Source of the DNA: an uncultured Oscillospiraceae bacterium
GTDB taxonomy: Bacteria; Bacillota; Clostridia; Oscillospirales; Acutalibacteraceae
Assembly (NCBI GenBank): GCA_905193585.1
Contig: CAJJPG010000083.1
Location: forward strand, 1-8,306
Direction: 5' to 3'
Length of the DNA stretch: 8,306 bases
The notes beneath the pieces were generated by a model. The model had not been told where the DNA came from. It saw only the letters and a list, made by a program, of their open reading frames with translations, and searched no databases. The translations under genes were made by a program, and so were the position numbers. Positions within the stretch are counted from its first letter, which is position 1, and every line of letters begins with the position of its first letter. Below are positions 1 through 5,148 of the stretch, one piece after another.

Positions 1-52
1 AGTCAATACTTTTTTTAAAATGCTGTTAAATTTAAGTTATTTCGGAATAAGG

Positions 53-1000
53 CTAATTTTGTAAACCGTTTTTCAAAACGGCTTTTAAAAATTCCGAGAC
101 GGTACTAAGGTATGCTTTTTTATCCGTCATATAGCTCATACCGTGCCCCGCGGCAGGCACCACAAGTATTTTTTTACCCGCCGAGCGGCAGTGCTTATGG
201 TTTTCCCTGCCCATATTGCAGGGCACAAAGCGGTCGTCCTCGCCGTGGATAAAAAGAACGGGAATATCGCACCTATCCATAGCCGTCGCAGCAGACGTTT
301 CCTCAATATCAAAGCCGCCGAAAAGCATACCCCCGAGCCTTACCAGAAAATATGTGGGGAAAACGGGATAGTGCATTTCGCGAATAACCTTTTTGATTAT
401 TGCCTCAGGCGAGCTGTAACCGCAATCCGCCACTATGCCCACAACGTTTCGCGGCAAATCAAGCCCCGCCGCCATAAGCACGGTAGCCGCTCCCATAGAC
501 ATACCGTAAAGCACAATTTCGCAGTCCTTGCCTGCCTTTGACACAACGTAATTCACCCATGAAAGGCAGTCGCGCCTTTCCTTAATACCGAAGGTAAGAC
601 ACCTGCCCTCGCTTTTTCCGTGGGCGCGCTGGTCAACAAGCAGCACGTTGAACCCCGATTCAATGCCGAATTTAAGCCCGCCGCAGAAATCCCTTTCCGC
701 ACCGCTTCTGTACCCGTGCATCATTATAAGCCACGGCGCGCTCTTATTTGCAAAATAACATTTCCCGAAAAGGCGCAGACCGTCATATGATGTAACGGTA
801 ACCTCTTTGTACGGAATTTCAAGCGCCTCGCTTATCATCTGCCGTGCGGCGTCCCTATAAGGCGCGTATTGCTCGGTATCGGGTATTTCAAAAAGCGACT
901 CCCTGCTCTGCTTCGGCACCGAAAACGCCAAACGGTAGCAAAAATAAGCCGCCGCGATAATAAGTAAAATTAAAAATACAATTATAAAAAACGCAACCAT
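53..1000 (-). CDS. Membrane-anchored alpha/beta hydrolase (serine hydrolase, S33/BAAT-like)
   Basis: This 315-aa protein has an N-terminal membrane anchor (about residues 3-25) and a single alpha/beta-hydrolase domain (about 65-310), probably facing the outside. The oxyanion region is MMHGYRSG (93-100). The nucleophile elbow GMSMG (166-170) gives Ser168. HGEDDRFVP (252-260) gives the acid, probably Asp256, and GHG (285-287) gives His286, so the triad is complete. The family includes esterases, lipases and peptidases; substrate cannot be read from sequence. The ATG is supported by GGGAGGT on the minus strand (1011-1017), 10 nt upstream. It is divergent from the small BofC-C-like gene with only 74 nt between the starts. 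No convincing terminator is visible in the 52 bases after its stop. Family assignment is firm, specific function unknown. Confidence 0.9.
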   Translation of the reverse strand: MVAFFIIVFLILLIIAAAYFCYRLAFSVPKQSRESLFEIPDTEQYAPYRDAARQMISEALEIPYKEVTVTSYDGLRLFGKCYFANKSAPWLIMMHGYRSGAERDFCGGLKFGIESGFNVLLVDQRAHGKSEGRCLTFGIKERRDCLSWVNYVVSKAGKDCEIVLYGMSMGAATVLMAAGLDLPRNVVGIVADCGYSSPEAIIKKVIREMHYPVFPTYFLVRLGGMLFGGFDIEETSAATAMDRCDIPVLFIHGEDDRFVPCNMGRENHKHCRSAGKKILVVPAAGHGMSYMTDKKAYLSTVSEFLKAVLKNGLQN

Positions 1001-1023
1001 TTAAGGCTGCACCTCCCGAAAAT

Positions 1024-1053
1024 GAATATAAAGGAAAAATAAGGGCAAAATTT
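1024..1053 (+). promoter_or_regulatory. Candidate sigma-F-like (forespore) promoter of the BofC-C-like gene
   Basis: GAATA (1024-1028), a 15-nt spacer, then GGCAAAATTT (1044-1053). As I recall the B. subtilis sigma-F consensus (GYWTA, N15, GGNRANANTW), the -10 part matches fully and the -35 part at 4 of 5 positions. It would start transcription around 1060, just before the ribosome binding site AGAAGGTGG (1063-1071). No good sigma-A promoter is visible here. This is pattern matching in an AT-rich spacer, so confidence is low. Confidence 0.3.
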
Positions 1054-1074
1054 ACATATAAAAGAAGGTGGATT

Positions 1075-1371
1075 ATGGAAAAAAATAAAAAACGCAATAT
1101 TTTAATAGCAGCGGCAGTACTTACTGCGGCAGCGGTGATAATACTGATTGTAATAGGACTGGCGGCGGAAAACCGGAATTACGAGCCGGCGGGCTGGGTA
1201 CTCAAAGCCTACGGAAATTCCATAGCGCTTTATAACGGCGGAAAAGTAAACACCGTGTTCGGAGAAATAAGCCTTGAAGAATTACCCGAGGAGGATAAGC
1301 GCATTCTGGAAAACGGAATTGCTTTCCCCACCCGTGAAGAAGCGGTGCAGGCGATCGAAGATTACGAATAA
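1075..1371 (+). CDS. Small single-pass membrane protein with BofC C-terminal-like domain
   Basis: A 98-aa protein with a lysine-rich N-terminus (MEKNKKRN), one hydrophobic helix (about 9-30) and an extracytoplasmic domain of about 60 residues. The region 40-98 (GWVLKAYGNSIALYNGG, then LPEEDKRILENGI at 70-82, then a helix ending AIEDYE) resembles the BofC C-terminal domain as it occurs in many small clostridial proteins: a 'vL+.y.g.ialy' strand pair followed by 'LPeeDr..L.nGI'. In B. subtilis, BofC is a forespore protein that restrains SpoIVB in the sigma-K checkpoint; the N-terminal BofC domain is absent here, so orthology should not be assumed. The ATG has an excellent Shine-Dalgarno, AGAAGGTGG (1063-1071). 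A sigma-F-like promoter may lie just upstream. It appears monocistronic, and no GC-rich terminator follows. Domain call is moderate, role inferred. Confidence 0.75.
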   Translation: MEKNKKRNILIAAAVLTAAAVIILIVIGLAAENRNYEPAGWVLKAYGNSIALYNGGKVNTVFGEISLEELPEEDKRILENGIAFPTREEAVQAIEDYE

Positions 1372-1476
1372 ACATTAATTCAATACTATAATGCCCGTGA
1401 AAATTAATTATACCCCCCGATTTGTATTTTAATCAACAAATTTATAAAAAGTGCCCCCGAAATTTAAAATTGGGTA

Positions 1477-1504
1477 TTGAAATTTTAAAAAAATATGGTA
1501 AAAT
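1477..1504 (+). promoter_or_regulatory. Sigma-A promoter of tRNA-Val
   Basis: TTGAAA (1477-1482), a 16-nt spacer, then TAAAAT (1499-1504) preceded by TGG, an extended -10. Predicted transcription start is near 1511, about five bases before the mature tRNA 5' end, so only a very short leader would need removal by RNase P. Confidence 0.7.
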
Positions 1505-1515
1505 AGTATTTAATC

Positions 1516-1592
1516 GGGGGTTTAGCTCAGCTGGTCAGAGTGCCTGCTTCACACGCAGGAGGTCGGCGGTTCGAGCCCGCCAGTCCCCACCA
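1516..1592 (+). tRNA. tRNA-Val (anticodon CAC)
   Basis: A complete 77-nt cloverleaf. The acceptor stem pairs GGGGGTT (1516-1522) with AGTCCCC (1582-1588), including G-U pairs. The D arm is GCTC/GAGT around a 9-nt loop AGCTGGTCA. The anticodon stem is CCTGC/GCAGG with loop TTCACAC, anticodon CAC (reads GUG). The variable loop is AGGTC. The T arm is GGCGG/CCGCC with loop TTCGAGC. A73 is followed by an encoded CCA (1590-1592). The gene stands alone between its own promoter and terminator. Confidence 0.95.
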
Positions 1593-1625
1593 AAAATCCC
1601 GTTCACTTTTGTGAACGGGATTTTT
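1592..1625 (+). terminator. Rho-independent terminator of tRNA-Val (probably bidirectional)
   Basis: A perfect 15-bp inverted repeat (AAAAATCCCGTTCAC at 1592-1606 and its complement at 1611-1625) closes a TTTT loop and ends in a U tract. The left arm begins at the last A of the tRNA CCA. The arms are flanked by A and T runs, so the hairpin should also stop minus-strand transcription from the secreted-protein gene on the other side. Confidence 0.9.
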
Positions 1626-1644
1626 ACTTTTTACCTCTTACCTC
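1624..1644. repeat. Three tandem 7-bp repeats (TTACYTY)
   Basis: TTACTTT, TTACCTC and TTACCTC follow one another with no gap, directly after the terminator. On the minus strand they read GAGGTAA twice and then AAAGTAA, placing them just downstream of the secreted-protein reading frame. Period and position resemble the TTAGAYN heptamers at 8247-8281. With three short units, chance is possible. Confidence 0.5.
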
Positions 1645-1745
1645 TCAGGCAAAACAATCAATATAACCCGAACAGGCGCAGCAGCTTTCGCCGAAATGTG
1701 AGCTTTGCTTCTTTTGCGGCGCTGCTTGCCGCAGCCTCGGCTTTT

Positions 1746-1997
1746 TCAACAGCCGAATTCCCAAACATCGCTGCCGGTATTAAAGCTGTCCGTGCTGTCT
1801 TTTTGGGAAACCAAATCCATTGGGGTGTAAATTTTAGCGTTTAAACCGTCATAGCCATAGGGTGACGTTGTTTCGGCATTTGCTTTAAGGGTAAGTGCCG
1901 ATGTCAAACAAACCGCAACTGCGGCAGAAACTGAAACAACTTTTTTAGCAGAAAGCCTGTTGCGAGAAAAAATGCTTTTTGGTGTTGTTCTTATCAT
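1746..1997 (-). CDS. Short secreted protein with Sec signal peptide; possibly frameshifted
   Basis: This 83-aa product is not from a family I recognise. It starts with a basic stretch (MIRTTPKSIFSRNRLSAKK), then a hydrophobic core (about 20-36) and an ANA/E signal-peptidase I site (cleavage after Ala41), leaving only 42 mature residues. The start is well supported: AGGAG on the minus strand (2006-2010) lies 8 nt before the ATG, and an extended -10 promoter lies upstream (2053-2081). The stop at 1746-1748 looks premature. A shift of one base around the run CCCAAA (1760-1765) would join it to a second open frame ending at 1658-1660, giving about 112 aa with an Ala/Lys/Glu-rich, then basic, C-terminus. 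A true short protein, a pseudogene and a sequencing error all remain possible. Confidence 0.6.
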   Translation of the reverse strand: MIRTTPKSIFSRNRLSAKKVVSVSAAVAVCLTSALTLKANAETTSPYGYDGLNAKIYTPMDLVSQKDSTDSFNTGSDVWEFGC

Positions 1998-2052
1998 TTT
2001 CCTATCTCCTTTTTAATAATTTTGATACACCCGACAAGATTGCTGTGTATAC

Positions 2053-2081
2053 ATATTAGCATATTTGACAAATTAATTCAA
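2053..2081 (-). promoter_or_regulatory. Sigma-A extended -10 promoter of the secreted-protein gene
   Basis: On the minus strand: TTGAAT (2076-2081), a 17-nt spacer, then TAATAT (2053-2058) preceded by TGC. The transcript would begin near 2045 and carry a leader of about 50 nt. The leader holds the ribosome binding site at 2006-2010 and, right at its 5' end, the 6-bp inverted repeat ATACAC/GTGTAT (2025-2030 and 2045-2050). Confidence 0.65.
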
Positions 2082-2111
2082 TAAAGGAAACAAACCAAAA
2101 TTATAAGAAAA

Positions 2112-2137
2112 CAAACTTGTTTGCGCCGTTTTAACGG
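2112..2137. promoter_or_regulatory. Pair of 12-bp palindromes, candidate operators
   Basis: CAAACTTGTTTG (2112-2123) and CCGTTTTAACGG (2126-2137) are both perfect 5-bp inverted repeats around a TT centre. Their centres are 14 bp apart, between the divergent secreted-protein and response-regulator genes. The geometry would suit dimeric regulators, but the half sites differ from each other, so they need not bind the same protein. Function is inferred only. Confidence 0.3.
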
Positions 2138-2145
2138 AAAATGCA

Positions 2146-2210
2146 CTTTTTCCCGCGAAAAAGCCGCTGTTTGCCGTCGCAAAAGAAGGGAGCCTATGGG
2201 CAGCAAAGCC
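2146..2210. other. GC-richer structured intergenic block with consecutive stem-loops
   Basis: Within an AT-rich spacer lies a run of possible hairpins: CTTTTTC/GAAAAAG with loop CCGC (2146-2163), TTTGC/GCAAA with loop CGTC (2170-2183), and weaker GCC/GGC and GGC/GCC pairings (2192-2201, 2199-2210). I could not match it to a riboswitch class I know. If the candidate promoter at 2216-2244 is right, the block is not in the response-regulator leader. It could instead be a regulatory site, a small RNA or a dispersed repeat. Confidence 0.3.
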
Positions 2211-2215
2211 TTAAT

Positions 2216-2244
2216 TTACAATTTCTTAATAAATCTCTTAAATA
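2216..2244 (+). promoter_or_regulatory. Weak candidate promoter of the two-component operon
   Basis: TTACAA (2216-2221), 17 nt, TAAATA (2239-2244). Spacing is ideal but the -35 is poor. A second possible -10, TATATT (2252-2257), has no -35 at the right distance. The region is AT-rich, so either could be chance. Confidence 0.25.
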
Positions 2245-2281
2245 TTTCGATTATATTTTAATATGTAAGGGAGGAAAGGCT

Positions 2282-2959
2282 ATGGAAACAAAAAAAATTC
2301 TTGTTGCCGATGATGAGGAACGCATTGTAAAACTGGTATCGGACTTTTTAAAAATCAGCGGTTATGAAGTACTGCCCGCGGCGGACGGGGCTGCAGCGCT
2401 TGAAATTTTCAATAATAATCCCGATATCGCGCTTGCGATAATAGATATTATGATGCCCGAGCTTGACGGCTGGGCGCTTACAAAGGAAATACGCAAAACA
2501 AGCGATATTCCGATAATTATGCTTTCTGCCCGCGCCGAGGAATTTGATTTGCTTACGGGCTTTGAGTCTGGCATTGACGAATATGTTACAAAGCCCTTTT
2601 CCCCCGCCGTTTTGGTTAAAAGGGTTGACGCGCTTATAAAGCGCAGCGACGGAAAGGTTTTGCCCGGGGACGAGGTAAAGAAAGGACTTTATATAGATAC
2701 GAACGCATTTGTGGCGTATATTGACGGAAAGGCTTTGGAGCTTACGCTTAAAGAGTTTGAGCTGCTTTCATATCTTTATGAAAATTCCGGCAGAGTGCTT
2801 ACGCGCGACCAGCTTTTAAACGCAATATGGGGCTACGATTATTTGGGCGACTCCCGCACGGTGGACTCGCACATAGCCAGACTTCGCACAAAGCTCGGCG
2901 ATTACGGCGCCGCGCACCTTAAAACCATTTACGGAATGGGGTACAAGCTTGAAGTTTAA
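2282..2959 (+). CDS. OmpR/PhoB-family response regulator
   Basis: A 225-aa protein of usual length for the family. The receiver domain (about 5-118) has the acidic pocket Asp10/Asp11, the phosphoacceptor Asp55 in IIDIMMP, Ser82 and Lys104 in TKPF. The C-terminal winged helix (about 133-225) shows LTLKEFELLSYL, the recognition-helix region DSRTVDSHIARLRTKL and the wing YGMGYKLEV. It should be phosphorylated by the adjacent kinase and bind DNA as a dimer; the regulon is unknown. The ATG at 2282 is chosen because GGGAGG (2269-2274) precedes it at good spacing and the receiver begins at once. The frame stays open upstream to 2141, but that extension is intergenic in character. It overlaps the kinase gene by 11 nt, indicating one operon. 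Its resemblance to any named regulator (VanR, BaeR, ResD) is not specific. Confidence 0.95.
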   Translation: METKKILVADDEERIVKLVSDFLKISGYEVLPAADGAAALEIFNNNPDIALAIIDIMMPELDGWALTKEIRKTSDIPIIMLSARAEEFDLLTGFESGIDEYVTKPFSPAVLVKRVDALIKRSDGKVLPGDEVKKGLYIDTNAFVAYIDGKALELTLKEFELLSYLYENSGRVLTRDQLLNAIWGYDYLGDSRTVDSHIARLRTKLGDYGAAHLKTIYGMGYKLEV

Positions 2960-4433
2960 CGGACTTAAAAAGAAGCTTTGGTTTAATATTTTTATAAGGA
3001 TAGCCGTAATATTCGCCGTGTTTGTTCTGGTGCTTTCGCTTTCCAACGTAACGCTTTTGGTAAGCTTTTTCAGCGCAAAAGAGAAAAAGGCGCTTAAAGA
3101 GCAGCTGTCCCAAGTGGAAACCCTTGATTTTAACGATACATCGGCGGTTATAACCGCGCTTTCCGATATTAATGAAAAATATAATTTTGACATTGAAATA
3201 TATAATTCCTCGGGCCGAATACTTTACACTACCCACGGCGGGCAGATGATGGACTATTTCTCGCTTAAAAGCGATAAGTTCATTATGACCCACGAGGAAA
3301 TGTCGCCGATAAAGAGCGAGACTTTCAGCGACGGTACGGTTTTTGAAACTGCGGTACGCCGATTTGATAAAAGCGAATATCTGCTGTGCCGCAAGCAAAT
3401 AGCGGATAATTTATACGCCGAGGTGCGAATACAGAAAAAGCTTATATCAAACTCGGCGTCGATCGCCAATCAGTTTATGATTTTCGTATCGGTAATATGT
3501 TTCTTACTCTCTATAATTTGGGTTCTGATATTCGCGCGGCAGTTCTCCCGCCCTATTGCCGAAATGAACGAAATAACCGAGGATATGGCAAAGCTCAATT
3601 TCAACCGTAAACTTAAAATTGACCGACAGGATGAAATAGGTCAGCTTGCAAGCTCGGTAAACGCGCTTTCGGAGTCGCTTAATACCGCGCTTACAGAGCT
3701 TACCGAGACAAACGCCAAGCTGCGCGACGATATTGAGGAGGAACGTCGGCTTGACGCCATGCGGCGCGGCTTTGTGGCAAATGTTTCGCACGAGCTTAAA
3801 ACGCCGATAGCCATTATAAGCGGCTACGCCGAGGGGCTTAAATTAAACATAAACGAAGAATCAAAAGAAGAATACTGCAATACTATAATTGACGAAAGCA
3901 AGAGAATGAACCGTTTGGTTTTGAGCATTTTAGAGCTTTCGCGCTATGAATCGGGGCAGATACCTATAAACCGCAGTGATTTTGATGTATCGCAAATGAC
4001 CGACGACATGCTGCGCCGCATATTTGCAAATAAAAATATCACCGCCGAGAACCGCCTGCCCGAGGGGCTGCTTATAAACGCCGACCCGCTGCAAACCGAG
4101 CAGGTTTTAAAGGCATACCTTGAAAACGCGGCTTCGCACACGCCCGATGGCGGCAGCGTTACGGTCACGTCAACCGAAAGCGAAGGCGTTATAAAAATTT
4201 CGGTTACAAACACGGGCAGCCATATATCAGAAGAGCTTATGCCGCAAATATGGCAAAGCTTTTTCAGGGGCGATACCTCGCACAAGCGCGAAAGCAGCCG
4301 TTTCGGGTTGGGGCTTTCAATAGTTTCGGCTATAATGAAGCTGCACTCCCGCAGCTGCGGAGTTTACAACACCGAAAACGGGGTATGCTTTTGGTTTGAG
4401 GCAGACGCCGCAAAAGAAAATCTTGAAAAATAA
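2949..4433 (+). CDS. Sensor histidine kinase with HAMP domain
   Basis: A 494-aa kinase in order: TM1 (about 13-41), an extracytoplasmic sensor region (about 42-173), TM2 (about 176-196), HAMP (about 197-249, RPIAEMNEITEDMAKLNF), a coiled coil, HisKA with His281 in SHELKTP, and HATPase_c. The N box is LENAASHTP (Asn393), the F-box region IWQSFFRGD (434-442) and the G2 box GLGLSIV (453-459). The G1 box reads VTNTGSHI, with Asn where DxGxG kinases have Asp; this NTG/NSG form is seen in other clostridial kinases and does not by itself mean inactivity. The start is TTG at 2949, 11 nt inside the regulator gene, with GGAATGGGG (2933-2941) as a weak binding site, so translation is probably coupled. 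The sensor region shows no named domain I can recognise. No terminator separates it from the next gene. Confidence 0.93.
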   Translation: MKFNGLKKKLWFNIFIRIAVIFAVFVLVLSLSNVTLLVSFFSAKEKKALKEQLSQVETLDFNDTSAVITALSDINEKYNFDIEIYNSSGRILYTTHGGQMMDYFSLKSDKFIMTHEEMSPIKSETFSDGTVFETAVRRFDKSEYLLCRKQIADNLYAEVRIQKKLISNSASIANQFMIFVSVICFLLSIIWVLIFARQFSRPIAEMNEITEDMAKLNFNRKLKIDRQDEIGQLASSVNALSESLNTALTELTETNAKLRDDIEEERRLDAMRRGFVANVSHELKTPIAIISGYAEGLKLNINEESKEEYCNTIIDESKRMNRLVLSILELSRYESGQIPINRSDFDVSQMTDDMLRRIFANKNITAENRLPEGLLINADPLQTEQVLKAYLENAASHTPDGGSVTVTSTESEGVIKISVTNTGSHISEELMPQIWQSFFRGDTSHKRESSRFGLGLSIVSAIMKLHSRSCGVYNTENGVCFWFEADAAKENLEK

Positions 4434-4451
4434 GCATGCGGGAGGTATAAT
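4423..4451 (+). promoter_or_regulatory. Strong sigma-A promoter for the DUF4364 gene, inside the kinase 3' end
   Basis: TTGAAA (4423-4428), a 17-nt spacer, then a consensus TATAAT (4446-4451). The -35 box overlaps the last codons of the kinase gene. Predicted start is near 4458, leaving only about 20 nt before the TTG start codon, which includes AAGGAGG (4466-4472). The gene can therefore be expressed independently of the two-component operon. Confidence 0.75.
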
Positions 4452-4480
4452 AATATAAATACCGCAAGGAGGCGATTCCT

Positions 4481-5035
4481 TTGGAAAATGACGCTTTGGG
4501 TGCAGGGGTTTCCCGCATAGGCGGGCTTTTCAGCACCGCCGATATACGAATACTTATATGCTATATAATTTCCACCTTAAACGAACCCGTTCCCGGCAGG
4601 CTGCTGGCGGATGTTCTGCATTACGAGGGTATAGCCAACTGCTTTGAAGTAAACGATTCAATAGCCGCGCTCACAAAAAGCGGACATTTGTCGCTTGTAG
4701 ACGAAACCGACGACACATATATAGCCACGCCGAGCGGGCGAAATATTGCCGAAACGCTTAAAACCTCAATTTCTTTCAGCGTTAAAGACCGTGCATACGC
4801 CGCGGCGCTGAAAATGGTTTCGCGCTTTAAAAACGCAAAGGAAAACGATATTAAAATTACAAAAGAAGACGGCAAAACCTTTATTACCTGCTCCGCAATT
4901 GATAACGGCAAGCCCTTTATGAGCGTAAAGCTGCTTGTGGGTGACGAGGAACAGGCGCTGTTCATTAAAAACCGCTTTTTAAACGACAGCGGCATATACT
5001 CCGAAATAATAGAGCTTTTAACAAAAGAAAAATAA
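4481..5035 (+). CDS. DUF4364 family protein (winged-helix-like N-terminus)
   Basis: A 184-aa soluble protein. LFSTADIRILICYIISTLNE (16-35) followed by LLADVLHYEGIANCFEVNDSIAALTKSGHL (41-70) is the signature I associate with DUF4364, a conserved Firmicutes family whose N-terminal half looks like a winged helix and may bind DNA. The segment YIATPSGRNIAETL (80-93) would be the wing and following helix. The C-terminal half (100-184) is an alpha/beta region of unknown role. It starts with TTG, supported by AAGGAGG (4466-4472) at 8-nt spacing; the nearby ATG at 4488 is out of frame. It has its own promoter and terminator, so it is a single-gene unit. A regulatory role is inference from the fold. 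Confidence 0.85.
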   Translation: MENDALGAGVSRIGGLFSTADIRILICYIISTLNEPVPGRLLADVLHYEGIANCFEVNDSIAALTKSGHLSLVDETDDTYIATPSGRNIAETLKTSISFSVKDRAYAAALKMVSRFKNAKENDIKITKEDGKTFITCSAIDNGKPFMSVKLLVGDEEQALFIKNRFLNDSGIYSEIIELLTKEK

Positions 5036-5053
5036 AATACTCAAAATACTTTT

Positions 5054-5088
5054 CTCGGCGGGAATTAACGGTTTCCGCCGAGTTTTTT
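5054..5088 (+). terminator. Rho-independent terminator after the DUF4364 gene
   Basis: CTCGGCGGGAA (5054-5064) pairs with TTTCCGCCGAG (5072-5082) as 11 bp with one G-U, around a 7-nt loop, followed by six T residues (5083-5088). It separates this gene from the germination operon. Confidence 0.9.
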
Positions 5089-5148
5089 ATGTATACTTAT
5101 GGTATTTTAAGCCCATTTGCGGAATAATAAACCGTGGTGGGTGATAAC

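Noticed and set aside
1..52. Terminator for the minus-strand hydrolase gene
   Set aside because: Only a 5-bp TTATT/AATAA hairpin is visible, with no U tract following it; nothing else is recognisable in these bases.
143..541. Open frame antisense to the hydrolase
   Set aside because: It lies fully inside a well-supported gene, has no ribosome binding site and encodes a His/Arg-rich composition typical of a shadow frame.
2065..2093. Plus-strand promoter from a perfect TTGACA at 2065-2070
   Set aside because: No -10-like hexamer occurs 15-18 nt downstream. The same region is better read as the minus-strand promoter.
2121..2220. Riboswitch (c-di-GMP, c-di-AMP, THF or ZTP type) upstream of the response regulator
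   Set aside because: Only short resemblances such as GCAAAGCC are present; none of the conserved cores or second helices could be found.
2141..2281. Upstream in-frame ATG extending the response regulator by 47 residues
   Set aside because: The extension is Lys/Gln-rich, covers the intergenic hairpins and has no good ribosome binding site, while GGGAGG immediately precedes ATG 2282, where the receiver domain begins.
2919..3398. 159-codon frame antisense to the kinase
   Set aside because: It overlaps the kinase and regulator genes, has no recognisable domain, and the sense frames are clearly coding.
5134..5148. GTG 5134 or 5137 as start of the GerA subunit
   Set aside because: Only a weak GGA lies upstream of 5134, whereas GTG 5149 has GGTGAT at suitable spacing. 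The stop is unchanged, and the difference is only five residues.
5083..5148. Sigma-G promoter for the germination operon
   Set aside because: TGTATA (5090-5095) fits a -35, but the sequence 18 nt later (CATTTGC) matches only the first half of the -10. AATAATA (5123-5129) fits a -10 better but lacks a properly spaced -35.
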